From contig NZ_PDWV01000008.1 of NCBI RefSeq assembly GCF_010093385.1, positions 1 to 64,000 of the forward strand: DNA of 64,000 nucleotides, written 5' to 3'. This DNA comes from Pseudoxanthomonas mexicana. Its GTDB lineage: Bacteria; Pseudomonadota; Gammaproteobacteria; Xanthomonadales; Xanthomonadaceae. A program made the translations under genes and the position numbers. The notes under the pieces were generated by a model. It did no database searches. It had not been told where the DNA came from and worked only from the letters and a program-made list of their open reading frames with translations. This document shows positions 53,511-62,916 of the stretch, piece after piece (the stretch's first letter is position 1; each line of letters starts with the position of its first letter).

Positions 53511-53650
53511 TGTAGGAGCGACGTCAGTCGCGACCGCAGACCGTGCATGTCATGAACTCGTGCCGACCTGCCGACCGCAAGGGTTCGCCTTGGGCATCCT
53601 GCGCCGAAGTGGGCTGACGGCATCCGGTCGCGACTGACGTCGCTCCTACA
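53511..53650. repeat. REP inverted pair (REPIN 3)
   Basis: The arm TGTAGGAGCGACGTCAGTCG (53511 on) and its inverse (53625-53650) are separated by about 90 bases. The core is GCGAC-GTCA-GTCGC; both arms share the same GTCA variant, complementary to each other. It lies between the convergent LacI and alpha-amylase stops. Confidence 0.9.
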
Positions 53651-53660
53651 GTGGGGCCCC

Positions 53661-55337
53661 TCAATCCGCCTTCGGCGCCTTGCGCGCCATCAGCTCGGCC
53701 AGGCGCGCGCGCGTATCGGCGCGGGTGATCGGCGCGTCCAGCAGGAACACGCGCACACCGTGCGCCGGTACCTCGGCCTGCAGGCGGTTGCGCACACGTT
53801 GGGTCTTGCCGGTGAACGCATCGCGCCATTGGCCGGATTGCAGGTGCTCCGACACCGACAGCTTCGCCGGTGTATCCGCCTTGTTCAGCAGCACCAGCGC
53901 GGTCTGGGTGACGCCTTCGTGCTGCAGGACGCGGTAGAAGATCGCCTGGTCGCCTTTCAGGCGCACGTTGAGCTGCAGGCCGCGCTGCAGGGCCGGGGTA
54001 TCGCGGCGCAGCTGGGCGATGCGCTTGAGCGGGGCGAAGATCGGACTCTGCGGCGCCGCGTCGATGCGTTCCTGACCGAAGTAGTTGCGGTTGCCGGCAT
54101 GCTCTGCGTTGCCGCGCTCGAAGCCGATCTCGGAGCCGTAGTAGATCACCGGAATGCCGCGCGCCGTGAACAGCCAGTTGTGCGCGTCGATGAAGCCCGC
54201 GTCGCTGGCCTTCATGCGCGCCATGTCGTGGTTGTCGTAGAACGTCATCAGGTCGTACGGGTTGGCGTACGGGCCGTCTTCCAGGTACAGCGCCTTGCCG
54301 ATCTCCTCGTAGCCGGTGCCCGGTTTCTCGAACACCTCGGTCAATTTCGCCTTCAGCGGAAAGTCCAGCACGCTGTAGCTGCCGTTGCGGGCCCAGGTAT
54401 GGCCGGCGATGCTGGCGGCGTCGTAGTTGAAGTTCTCGCCGAACATGAAGAAGCCCGGTTTCTTCGCCCGGATGCGGTCGGCGAATTCCTTCCAGAACGC
54501 GTGCGGCATCCAGGCGATGGTGTCCACGCGGAACGCCGCCGCGCCCTGGTCGATCCACTGCTCGTATGCGCCGACCAGGTACTCCATCACCGCCGGGTTG
54601 TTCTCGTTGAAGTCGGACAGCTGCGCCAGGCCACCGCCGGTGTTGTAGAAGGCGTGCATCGGCTTGCGGCGCGGGTCCAGCCTGTCCGGGTCCAGGTTCT
54701 GGTGGTCGGCGATCAGCCTGCCGTCCTTGTCCCAGACCTTGCCGTACTGGGGCTGCATCTTCGGCATCGAATACGCGGGCGAGCCGTGGTTGCCGACGAT
54801 GTCCAGCACCACGTCGAGCTTCTGTTCCTTCATGGCGCGGGTGAAGCCGGCGAAGTCCAGCCCTTCGCTGGGCAGGTGTTCATCCAGTTTGTAAAAGTTG
54901 ATGCCCCAGTAGCCGTGGTAGCCGGTCTTGCCACGGTCGGTGAACATCCCGGCCCACTTCACTTCTTCGCCGCCGGTGAAGGCTTCATCCGGGTTGTCCA
55001 CGATCGGCGTGATCCACACCGAGGTGAAGCCGAGGTCGCGGATGTAGCCGGCGTTGTCCAGCACGCCCTTGAAGTCGCCGCCCAGGTAACCGACGTTGTC
55101 GGTCTGTCCCTCCGGCGCGCCGGGCGTGGGGCGGTCGAAGGTGTGGTTCGCGCCGCCCTGGTCGCGGTGGTCGTTGGACGGGTCGCCGTTGACGAAGCGG
55201 TCCGTCAGCACGAAGTACACCGCCTCCTTCGCGAAAGGCTCGGTGGTGCCGTAGAAATCGTCCGCGGCAAGTGCGGCAAAGGGGGCGCAGAGCAGGGCGG
55301 CCAGGCTGGCGGCGAGCGGTCGGCGTGGAAACTTCAT
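53661..55337 (-). CDS. Exported alpha-amylase family (GH13) enzyme
   Basis: The 558-residue enzyme has a signal peptide (PFAALAADD) and a GH13 barrel. The nucleophile is D272 (FRVDTIAW), the acid/base E301 (FMFGENFN) and the transition-state Asp D371 (YDNHD). It should cleave alpha-1,4 links in starch or maltodextrin in the periplasm. The ATG overlaps the stop of the sugar transporter (TGATG), so the two are coupled. A C-terminal beta domain is present from about residue 430. Confidence 0.95.
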   Translation of the reverse strand: MKFPRRPLAASLAALLCAPFAALAADDFYGTTEPFAKEAVYFVLTDRFVNGDPSNDHRDQGGANHTFDRPTPGAPEGQTDNVGYLGGDFKGVLDNAGYIRDLGFTSVWITPIVDNPDEAFTGGEEVKWAGMFTDRGKTGYHGYWGINFYKLDEHLPSEGLDFAGFTRAMKEQKLDVVLDIVGNHGSPAYSMPKMQPQYGKVWDKDGRLIADHQNLDPDRLDPRRKPMHAFYNTGGGLAQLSDFNENNPAVMEYLVGAYEQWIDQGAAAFRVDTIAWMPHAFWKEFADRIRAKKPGFFMFGENFNYDAASIAGHTWARNGSYSVLDFPLKAKLTEVFEKPGTGYEEIGKALYLEDGPYANPYDLMTFYDNHDMARMKASDAGFIDAHNWLFTARGIPVIYYGSEIGFERGNAEHAGNRNYFGQERIDAAPQSPIFAPLKRIAQLRRDTPALQRGLQLNVRLKGDQAIFYRVLQHEGVTQTALVLLNKADTPAKLSVSEHLQSGQWRDAFTGKTQRVRNRLQAEVPAHGVRVFLLDAPITRADTRARLAELMARKAPKAD

Positions 55338-56722
55338 CAATGGGCCTGCGAAGCGAGGGAGACGGGCGCGTGCGCAGGTTCGCGCACGCGGACGAGTGCC
55401 AGCGCCGCCAGCAGCAGGCTGGCGCCGCTGATGACCAGCGCGAAGACCGCCTCGTTGGCGAAGAACGCACGCAGGGCCGGGCCCAGCAGGGTGGCGGCGA
55501 CGATCTGCGGGATCACGATGAACATGTTGAAGATGCCCATGTAGAGGCCCATCTTCTCCGCCGGCACATGGCTGGACAGCAGGGCGTAGGGCATCGACAG
55601 GATGCTGGCCCACGCCACGCCGACCAGAGCGAACGAGCCGATCAGCCAGGCCGGATGCGGCACGAACCACATCGACAGGAAGCCGACGCCGCCCAGCACC
55701 AGCGAGCCGGCATGCACCGCCTTGCGGTTGAGCGGGAAGCGCGCCGCATAGAAGCTCAGCAGCAGGGCGACCAGCATCGACGACAGCCCGTAATAGCCCA
55801 TGTAGGAGCCGACCAGGTCGGCCGCGTTCTGGAAGGCGGCATTGGCCGACTGGAAGGCGGCGGCCTGTGCCGGGACCGCCATGTCGAAGGCCGCCGGGTC
55901 CGGCGCGGGCGCCTTGAACACGTGTTCGGTCAGGCCGGGGGTGGCCATGCTCCACATGGCGAAGAAGGCCAGCCAGCTGAAGAACTGCACCAGCCCCAGG
56001 CGGCGCATCTGCGCGGGCATGTGGACCACGTGGTGGGCGATCTCGCCAGCGAAGTTGCCGCGGCGCTTCTGTTCGTCGCGGAACCGCTGCAGGTCTTCCG
56101 GCGGATACTCGGGCGTGGTGAGGATGGTCACCAAAATGCTCGCCATGAAGACGAAGGCGCCGATGGCGAACGCCACCTTCACCGAGGGCGGCACCACGCC
56201 AGGACCGGCTTCGTTCGGTACGCCGAGCTGGGCGATGAACCAGGGCAGGTTGCTGGCCACCCACGTGCCCACGCCGATGATCAGCGTCTGCAGCACGAAG
56301 CCGTACGAGCGCTGTTCCTCGGGCAGCTTGTCGGCCACCAGCGCACGGAACGGCTCCATGCTGATGTTGATGCTGGCATCCAGCACCCACAGCAGGCCTG
56401 CCGCGATCCACAACGTGGGCGAGTGCGGCATGAACACCAGGGCGATGGAACTGAGGATGGCGCCGATCAGGAAGAACGGCCGCCGGCGCCCCAGGCGCGG
56501 ATGCCAGGTACGGTCGCTGAGATAGCCGATGATCGGCTGCACCAGCAGGCCGGTCAGCGGCGCGGCGATCCACAGCAGCGGCAGCGCATCCTTCTCCGCG
56601 CCCAGGGTCTGGAAGATGCGCGACATGAAGCCGCCCTGCAGCGCGAAGCCGAACTGTATGCCGAGGAAGCCGAAGGACATGTTCCAGATCTGCCAGAAGG
56701 ACAGGCGTGGCTTGGCGGTCAT
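55337..56722 (-). CDS. MFS sugar transporter, SLC45/maltose type
   Basis: A 461-residue membrane protein with 12 predicted helices and the MFS loop DRTWHPRLGRRRPFF between helices 2 and 3. The sequence WNMSFGFLGIQFGFALQ and the RLGRRRPF motif resemble the SLC45/MalA sugar-proton symporters. It should bring maltose or small maltodextrins from the periplasm to the cytoplasm. It is coupled to the downstream amylase gene by a one-base overlap. Its promoter is probably in the 370-base region shared with the divergent glucosidase. Confidence 0.92.
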   Translation of the reverse strand: MTAKPRLSFWQIWNMSFGFLGIQFGFALQGGFMSRIFQTLGAEKDALPLLWIAAPLTGLLVQPIIGYLSDRTWHPRLGRRRPFFLIGAILSSIALVFMPHSPTLWIAAGLLWVLDASINISMEPFRALVADKLPEEQRSYGFVLQTLIIGVGTWVASNLPWFIAQLGVPNEAGPGVVPPSVKVAFAIGAFVFMASILVTILTTPEYPPEDLQRFRDEQKRRGNFAGEIAHHVVHMPAQMRRLGLVQFFSWLAFFAMWSMATPGLTEHVFKAPAPDPAAFDMAVPAQAAAFQSANAAFQNAADLVGSYMGYYGLSSMLVALLLSFYAARFPLNRKAVHAGSLVLGGVGFLSMWFVPHPAWLIGSFALVGVAWASILSMPYALLSSHVPAEKMGLYMGIFNMFIVIPQIVAATLLGPALRAFFANEAVFALVISGASLLLAALALVRVREPAHAPVSLASQAH

Positions 56723-57092
56723 GCAGGATTCCTGGCGGAGCGTGGACAAGGGCGTGCGCGAAGGTCGCGGACGTGGCGGCATCTTGCAGGCAAGCGCGTG
56801 CGTTTCCATGCTGCACCGCAAACAATGCGGATAGCGCACCGGGTGCGGCCGATCGTGCCCGCCGAGCGTCGAGTTACCGCCCAAGCCCTTGCCGCACCTG
56901 GATTTCGGCCGTTCCTTCCAGCCTCGGATGCCGACCAACGCGCTACGCACGTCCGCTGACGTGAGCGTTGCATGCATACGTATTCATGCGCGCCCGTAAC
57001 GCCTCGCCCTCACGCATGTCGGCGGGGCGTGGAATAGTGGCGCCCGCCGTGCGCACCGGAGGGGTGCGCCATGCATGCAGACCGGTGCCGCA
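56723..57092. promoter_or_regulatory. Divergent maltodextrin control region with operator-like site
   Basis: The region between the MFS and glucosidase starts holds TGCATACGTATTCATGC (56973-56989), the reverse complement of the site at 59773-59789. ATACGTAT at its core is an 8-bp palindrome with the central CG common in LacI operators. It is about 104 bases from the glucosidase start and 251 from the MFS start. No clear -35/-10 pair was named. Confidence 0.7.
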
Positions 57093-58709
57093 ATGAAGAA
57101 GAACAATTGGTGGCGCGGAGCGGTGATCTACCAGATCTACCCCCGCAGCTTCCTGGACACCAACGGGGATGGCGTGGGCGATCTGCCCGGCATCGTCGAG
57201 AAGCTGGACTACATCGCGGGCCTGGGCGTGGACGCCATCTGGATCTCGCCGTTCTTCAAGTCGCCGATGGCCGATTTCGGGTACGACATCGCCGACTACC
57301 GCGACGTGGATCCGTTGTTCGGCACGCTGGCCGACTTCGACGCCCTGCTGGCCAAGGCGCATGCGCTGGGCATCAAGGTGATGATCGACCAGGTGCTGAG
57401 CCATTGTTCGGTGGAGCACGCCTGGTTCAAGGAAAGCCGCGAGAGCCGCGACAACCCGAAGGCCGACTGGTACGTGTGGGCCGATCCGAAGGAAGACGGC
57501 ACGCCGCCCAACAACTGGATGTCGCTGTTCGGCGGCGTGGCCTGGCGCTGGGAGCCGCGCCGCGAGCAGTACTACCTGCACAACTTCCTGGCCAGCCAGC
57601 CGGACCTGAACTTCCACAATCCGGCCGTGCAGGACGCCACGCTGGACAACGTGAAGTTCTGGCTGGACCGCGGCGTGGACGGCCTGCGCCTGGACGCGAT
57701 CAACTTCTGTTTCCACGATGCGCAGCTGCGCGACAACCCGCCCAAGCCGAAGGACAAGCGCGTGGGTCGCGGTTTCAGTCCCGACAATCCCTACGCGTAC
57801 CAGTACCACTACTACAACAACACGCAGCCGGAGAACATCGGCTTCCTGGAGCGCCTGCGCGCGCTGCTCGACCGGTATCCGGACGCGGGAGCGCTGGGCG
57901 AAATCTCGTCGGAAGACTCGCTGGCCACCACTGCCGAGTATGTCACCGACCAGCGCCTGCATATGGGCTACAGCTTTGAGCTGCTGACCGACGACGGCAC
58001 GGCCGGCTACATCCGTGACACGGTCGAGCGCCTGGAAGCGGCGATGGTGGAAGGCTGGCCGTGCTGGGCCATTTCCAACCACGACGTGCAGCGTGCCGTG
58101 ACGCGCTGGGGTCGCGGCGATGCCTCGCCGGCGCTGGCGGCGCAACTGGTGGCGCTGGTGTGTTCGCTGCGCGGCTCGGTCTGCCTCTACCAGGGCGAAG
58201 AACTGGGCCTGCCCGAGGCCGACGTGCCGTACGAAGCGCTGCAGGACCCGTACGGCAAGACGTTCTGGCCGAACTTCAAGGGCCGCGATGGCTGCCGCAC
58301 GCCGATGCCGTGGCACGAAGGCGAGCAGGCCGGCTTCAGCCAGGGTCAGCCCTGGCTGCCGATCCCGGCGGAGCACCGCGCCATCAACGTGGCCGCGCAG
58401 GACGCCGATCCCGACTCCATCCTCAACCAGGTGCGGCGCTTCCTGGCCTGGCGACGCAGCCAGCCCGCACTGCGGGTGGGCCGCATCCGCTTCCTTGATG
58501 CGCCGGAACCGGTGCTGGCGTTCGTGCGCGAGACCGAAGGCGCGGCGATGCTGGTGGTGTTCAACCTGTCGCCGCAACCCGTCGCATGGAAGTTGCCCGC
58601 CGGCCTGTCGCCGCACCCGGTGGACAGCCACGGCCTGCCGTCCGGCACCGTGCAGGACGGCACGCTCGCGCTTCCGGCCCGCGGCGTGTACTACGCCGTC
58701 ATCGATTGA
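57093..58709 (+). CDS. Alpha-glucosidase (GH13)
   Basis: A 538-residue cytoplasmic enzyme, as no signal peptide is present. It starts MKKNNWWRGAVIYQIYPRSF, typical of GH13_23-type alpha-glucosidases. The catalytic Asp is D201 (LRLDAINF), the acid Glu is E270 (GEISSED) and the third Asp is D331 (SNHD). It should release glucose from maltose and short maltodextrins brought in by the MFS symporter. ATG 57075 is an alternative start, but the shorter choice fits the family. It is divergent from the transporter and probably co-transcribed with the esterase. Confidence 0.95.
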   Translation: MKKNNWWRGAVIYQIYPRSFLDTNGDGVGDLPGIVEKLDYIAGLGVDAIWISPFFKSPMADFGYDIADYRDVDPLFGTLADFDALLAKAHALGIKVMIDQVLSHCSVEHAWFKESRESRDNPKADWYVWADPKEDGTPPNNWMSLFGGVAWRWEPRREQYYLHNFLASQPDLNFHNPAVQDATLDNVKFWLDRGVDGLRLDAINFCFHDAQLRDNPPKPKDKRVGRGFSPDNPYAYQYHYYNNTQPENIGFLERLRALLDRYPDAGALGEISSEDSLATTAEYVTDQRLHMGYSFELLTDDGTAGYIRDTVERLEAAMVEGWPCWAISNHDVQRAVTRWGRGDASPALAAQLVALVCSLRGSVCLYQGEELGLPEADVPYEALQDPYGKTFWPNFKGRDGCRTPMPWHEGEQAGFSQGQPWLPIPAEHRAINVAAQDADPDSILNQVRRFLAWRRSQPALRVGRIRFLDAPEPVLAFVRETEGAAMLVVFNLSPQPVAWKLPAGLSPHPVDSHGLPSGTVQDGTLALPARGVYYAVID

Positions 58710-58726
58710 ACTGGAGTGCCGTGAAC

Positions 58727-59653
58727 ATGGGCAGCGGAGTGGTTCGGATCGGCATGGCACTGCTGCTCTCCGTCGCGTCGTGCGCGGTGCTGGCACAGGA
58801 TGTCGCGTCGCCTTCACCGCCCGCTCAGCGGGTTGTCGGCGAGGGCGTCACCGGTACGTTGCTGCGCCATTCGCAGTTTCCCTCGCGCCTTGTCGCGGCC
58901 CGGAACGTGGATGTGTGGCTGCCACCCGGCTACGACGAGGCGAAGGACGCACGCTATCCGGTGCTCTACATGCACGATGGCCAGAACGTGTTCGATCCTT
59001 CCAGCTCCTACACCCGCGTCGACTGGGGCGTGGATGAGGCGATGACGCGTCTGATCGGCAACGGCCATGTGCGACCGGCCATCATCGTGGCCGTGTGGAA
59101 CACGCCCAGGCGCCTGCAGGAGTACAGGCCGCGCAAGGCCCTCCGGGGCGAGAGCTTCATCCCGACCCCGGGCGCCCCGCCGTTCCCGACGGCCGAGATC
59201 GTCGCCGACGCCTACCTGGCCTTCCTGGCTACCGAACTGAAGCCGTTCATCGATGCGCAGTACCGCCCGTTGACGGGGCCGTCGGACACGTTCGTGATGG
59301 GGTCCAGCATGGGCGGGCTGATCTCCGCGTACGCAGTGATGGAGTTTCCCCACGTGTTCGGTGGGGCAGGGTGCGTCTCCACGCATTGGCCGATCGCCGG
59401 CGGCATCGTCGAGGACTATGTGGCGACGCATGTCCCCGCGCCCGGTCGGCATCGCTTCTATTTCGACTACGGCACCGAAGCCATCGACGCGCAGTACGAG
59501 CCGCACCAGCAGCGGGTCGATGCGGCGATGCGCGCGCGCGGTTACCGGCCCGGCGTGGACATGGTGAGCCATCGTTATCTCGGCGCGGCCCACAACGAGG
59601 CCGCGTGGCGCGATCGCATCGAAGTGCCCCTGGTGTTCCTGCTGCGTCCCTGA
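58727..59653 (+). CDS. Exported esterase-D-like alpha/beta hydrolase
   Basis: A 308-residue exported protein (signal ending CAVLAQD) with a putative-esterase fold (PF00756-like): MHDGQNVFD, the nucleophile elbow GSSMGGLISAY and the late His of GAAHNEAAW. Start choice is uncertain: GTG at 58721 lies 4 bases after GGAG and ATG at 58727 lies 10. It is 17 bases after the glucosidase stop, so it is in the same transcript. A role in trimming acyl groups from sugars before uptake is possible but not shown. Confidence 0.88.
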   Translation: MGSGVVRIGMALLLSVASCAVLAQDVASPSPPAQRVVGEGVTGTLLRHSQFPSRLVAARNVDVWLPPGYDEAKDARYPVLYMHDGQNVFDPSSSYTRVDWGVDEAMTRLIGNGHVRPAIIVAVWNTPRRLQEYRPRKALRGESFIPTPGAPPFPTAEIVADAYLAFLATELKPFIDAQYRPLTGPSDTFVMGSSMGGLISAYAVMEFPHVFGGAGCVSTHWPIAGGIVEDYVATHVPAPGRHRFYFDYGTEAIDAQYEPHQQRVDAAMRARGYRPGVDMVSHRYLGAAHNEAAWRDRIEVPLVFLLRP

Positions 59654-59772
59654 ATCGCCGCCGGATCCCGGTGCCCCACTGCGCAGGTGAATGCGCTTCG
59701 GATCCGGGGAGGGTGGCGTTCGCACGCCTGCGTGCAGGCATGGATTGCGCGTTACATGATGACGCGGAATAT

Positions 59773-59789
59773 GCATGAATACGTATGCA
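59773..59789. promoter_or_regulatory. Second operator-like site, upstream of the TonB receptor
   Basis: GCATGAATACGTATGCA is identical (as reverse complement) to the site at 56973-56989. It is 136 bases upstream of the receptor ATG at 59926 and 120 bases downstream of the esterase stop. It is a candidate for control by the LacI-type regulator encoded at 52464-53501. Confidence 0.75.
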
Positions 59790-59925
59790 GCGCGGTTTGT
59801 GCAGCTGCGTGCACCACTACCATGGCCGCACGTTCCGGGGCACCCGCCCCGGCGTGGCAGAGCCGGGCGATCGCATCGCGCGACGCACCCGGTTCATCGC
59901 ATACAACGTCCTTGGAGAGGGGAAC

Positions 59926-62676
59926 ATGCAACTCAAGCGCAACCTGCTTAGCGCGGCGTTGGCGTCCGCCATCGCGCTGACCGCGACCGGCGTACAGGCT
60001 CAGACGGCCGAAGCCACCGCAGAACAGAACCAGCAAGCCGACGCCACCGAGCTCGATACCGTTGTGGTGACCGGCATCCGCCGCGGCATCGAAAGTGCTA
60101 TTTCGGTGAAGCGCGATTCCACCTCCATCGTCGAGGCGATCTCCGCCGAAGACATCGGCAAGCTGCCCGATGTCAGCATTGCCGAATCGCTCGCCCGCCT
60201 GCCGGGCCTGGCCGCGCAGCGCGTCGCCGGCCGTGCGCAGGTGATCAGCGTGCGCGGTCTGTCGCCCGACTTCTCCACCACGCTGCTGAACGGCCGCGAG
60301 ATGGTCAGCACCGGCGACAACCGCAGCGTCGAGTTCGACCAGTATCCGTCCGAGCTGGTCAGCGGCGTGACCGTGTACAAGACGCCCGACGCCGGCCTCG
60401 GCGGCCAGGGTCTGTCCGGTACGGTCGACATGCAGACCGTGCGTCCGCTTAGCTTCGATGCGCCGGTCGGTGCGGTCGGCATCCGCGGCCAGCGCAATTC
60501 TCTCGGCAACGCGGCCGATGCGTCCGCGTACGGCGAGCGCATCAACGCCAGCTACATCACCCAGAACGAAGCGCGCACGTTCGGCTTCTCGATCGGCTAT
60601 TCGCATGCGACCACGCCGATCCAGGAGAACCAGGTGGGCCTGTACGAGCCCTGGCAGGCGATCGGCGACAACTGGCGCCCGGGCGTGCCGGCCGGCACCT
60701 TCTATTCCGATGGCATCAAGGCGCTCCGCCGCACGGGTGAGACCAAGCGCGACGGCGTGATGGCGACCCTGCAGTTCCGTCCCTCCAATGCCTGGACCAG
60801 CACGCTGGACCTGTTCCATTCCGAAGCGGAGCAGGTCAGCACTGCGAACCAGTTCGAAGTGCATATCGGCGACTACAACGGTGGCTATGGTCGCCTTGAT
60901 GTCGACGACCCCGTCATCAACGGCAACAACACGTTCACCGGCGGCACGGCCAACAACGTGTATCCGCTCGTGCGCGGCATGTACAACTACCGCGAGGACG
61001 AGATCAACGCGTTCGGCTGGAACAACGAGTTCAATGTCGGTGCGGTGCGCCTGGTGGCCGATGTCAGCTGGTCCAAGACCAAGCGCGACGAAATCAATCT
61101 CGAGAACAACACGCAGCGCCTGCCGGCCCCGCAGTTGGATTCGGTCGGCCTGAGCTTCCGCTCGGGCGGCTTCTCGCAGATCAATCCGGGTTTCGACTAT
61201 TCCGATCCTTCGCAGCTTTTCCTCGCCAACACCATCTACGGTTCCGGCTACGGCAAGACGCCCAAGGTCGAGGACCACCTGACCGCCGTGAAGCTGGCGG
61301 CATCCTTTCCGCTGCCGGAATCGCTGGGCTGGTTCACCGATCTGGACGTCGGCCTGAACTACGCCGACCGCGAGAAGAAGAAGCGCCAGCCCGAAGGCAA
61401 CATCAACCTGGGCGCCCAGGGCGTCACGTCCATCGCCTCGGACCTGCAGTACGGCCTGGTGGATCTGCGATTCGCCGGCATCGGTTACATCCCTTCCTGG
61501 AACGTGCCGGCCGCCGTCGCCCGCTACATGACCTTCAATCCGGTGGACAACCTGTCGTACCTGATTCCAAAGGCATGGGACGTCAACGAGAAGATCAGCA
61601 CGGGTTTCGCCCGCGCCAACATCGATACGGAGTGGGGCTCCATCCCGGTGCGCGGCAACATCGGCGTTCAGATCCAGCACGTCGACCAGTCCTCCCAGTC
61701 GCGCTACTGGGACAGCACCCAGCCGGCCGGCAGCAACGTGCAGCCTGTCGACCGCGGCAAGACCTATACCGAAGTCCTGCCGAGCATGAACCTGGCGTTC
61801 TCGCTGCCGGCGGACCAGACCCTGCGCATCGGTCTTGCGGAGCAGGTGGCGCGGCCGCGCGTGGATGAACTGCGTGCGTCGCTGGAATTTGGCGTGAACA
61901 CGGCGACCGGCGAGCCGGGCGGCAGTGGCGGCAATCCGGAGCTCGAGCCCTGGCGTGCCTATGCGTTCGACCTCTCCTACGAGAAGTACTTCGGCACGAA
62001 GGCGTACGTGGCCGCCGCGTTCTTCTACAAGGACCTGCGTACCTACATCTACACCGAGTCGCGTGACGGATTCGATTTCAGCGATTTCCTGGTGGATTAC
62101 GTGCCCGGCCCGGGCGAGCCGCCGACGCAGAGCACCGGTCGTTTCACCGCGCCTTACAACGGCAAGGGCGGCAAGATGAAGGGTATCGAGCTGACCGCGT
62201 CGCTGCCGCTGGACCTGTTTACTGATGCGCTGGAAGGCTTCGGCGTGATCGCCAGCGCCAGCTTCAACGACAGCGACATCACCATCCCGCCGCCGCCGGG
62301 TTCGACCAACAGCGTCGGCAGCCAGAACATCACGCTGCCGGGTCTGTCGGAACGTACCTTCAACCTGACCGCCTACTACGAGCGCAACGGCTTCGAAGCG
62401 CGCGTCAGCCAGCGCAAGCGTTCCGACTTCATCGGTGAAATCGGCAACTTCGACGGCGACCGCACCCTGCGTTACGTGGTGGGCGAAGACGTCACCGACG
62501 CCCAGGTGAGCTATTCGTTCCCCGAAGGCCACGCGCTGAATGGCCTGAGCGTCCTGTTCCAGGTCAGCAACCTGACCGACGAGGCCTACCAGACCTACGC
62601 CGGCACGAAGGATCGCCCGCTGGAATACGTCGAGTGGGGCCGCACCTACCTGCTGGGCGTCAACTACAAGTTCTGA
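59926..62676 (+). CDS. TonB-dependent receptor for maltodextrin-type sugars
   Basis: A 916-residue outer-membrane receptor of the Xanthomonas/Caulobacter group. It has a signal peptide (ATGVQAQT), the marker [19 protein letters not shown], a plug with [20 protein letters not shown] and [16 protein letters not shown], and a barrel ending in Phe (LLGVNYKF). GGAGAGGGG precedes the ATG at 59926. The shared operator and the neighbouring amylase, symporter and glucosidase point to uptake of maltose or maltodextrins through the outer membrane. The substrate is inferred from context. Confidence 0.93.
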   Translation: MQLKRNLLSAALASAIALTATGVQAQTAEATAEQNQQADATELDTVVVTGIRRGIESAISVKRDSTSIVEAISAEDIGKLPDVSIAESLARLPGLAAQRVAGRAQVISVRGLSPDFSTTLLNGREMVSTGDNRSVEFDQYPSELVSGVTVYKTPDAGLGGQGLSGTVDMQTVRPLSFDAPVGAVGIRGQRNSLGNAADASAYGERINASYITQNEARTFGFSIGYSHATTPIQENQVGLYEPWQAIGDNWRPGVPAGTFYSDGIKALRRTGETKRDGVMATLQFRPSNAWTSTLDLFHSEAEQVSTANQFEVHIGDYNGGYGRLDVDDPVINGNNTFTGGTANNVYPLVRGMYNYREDEINAFGWNNEFNVGAVRLVADVSWSKTKRDEINLENNTQRLPAPQLDSVGLSFRSGGFSQINPGFDYSDPSQLFLANTIYGSGYGKTPKVEDHLTAVKLAASFPLPESLGWFTDLDVGLNYADREKKKRQPEGNINLGAQGVTSIASDLQYGLVDLRFAGIGYIPSWNVPAAVARYMTFNPVDNLSYLIPKAWDVNEKISTGFARANIDTEWGSIPVRGNIGVQIQHVDQSSQSRYWDSTQPAGSNVQPVDRGKTYTEVLPSMNLAFSLPADQTLRIGLAEQVARPRVDELRASLEFGVNTATGEPGGSGGNPELEPWRAYAFDLSYEKYFGTKAYVAAAFFYKDLRTYIYTESRDGFDFSDFLVDYVPGPGEPPTQSTGRFTAPYNGKGGKMKGIELTASLPLDLFTDALEGFGVIASASFNDSDITIPPPPGSTNSVGSQNITLPGLSERTFNLTAYYERNGFEARVSQRKRSDFIGEIGNFDGDRTLRYVVGEDVTDAQVSYSFPEGHALNGLSVLFQVSNLTDEAYQTYAGTKDRPLEYVEWGRTYLLGVNYKF

Positions 62677-62699
62677 TCAGACGATTTCCTGCTCTCCCA

Positions 62700-62729
62700 G
62701 CCCGTCGGCCTCGTGCCGGCGGGCTTTTT
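62700..62729 (+). terminator. Intrinsic terminator of the TonB receptor gene
   Basis: GCCCGTCGGC (62700-62709) pairs with GCCGGCGGGC (62715-62724), with one G-U pair, and is followed by five T. It lies 24 bases after the receptor stop. Confidence 0.85.
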
Positions 62730-62796
62730 CTTTGGAAGAGCGGAGTGGGCGGCGCAAAGAAAAAGGCCAGGCTTTCGCCTGGACTTTCGTGTTGGA

Positions 62797-62872
<76 letters not shown>

Positions 62873-62886
62873 ACAAGAGCGGCGCC

Positions 62887-62916
62887 ATTCTAGCCCGCGG
62901 CGGGCGCCTGTGCCAA
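62887..62916 (-). promoter_or_regulatory. tRNA-Ala promoter inside the 3' end of rnd
   Basis: On the minus strand TTGGCA (62911-62916) and TAGAAT (62887-62892) are spaced by 18 bases. The -10 overlaps the last codons and stop of rnd, and the tRNA starts about 14 bases further on. Confidence 0.65.

Noticed and set aside
59752-62532. Open frame of about 926 codons opposite the TonB receptor
   Set aside because: It has no signal, motif or ribosome site. The other strand has a full receptor with plug, barrel and terminal Phe.
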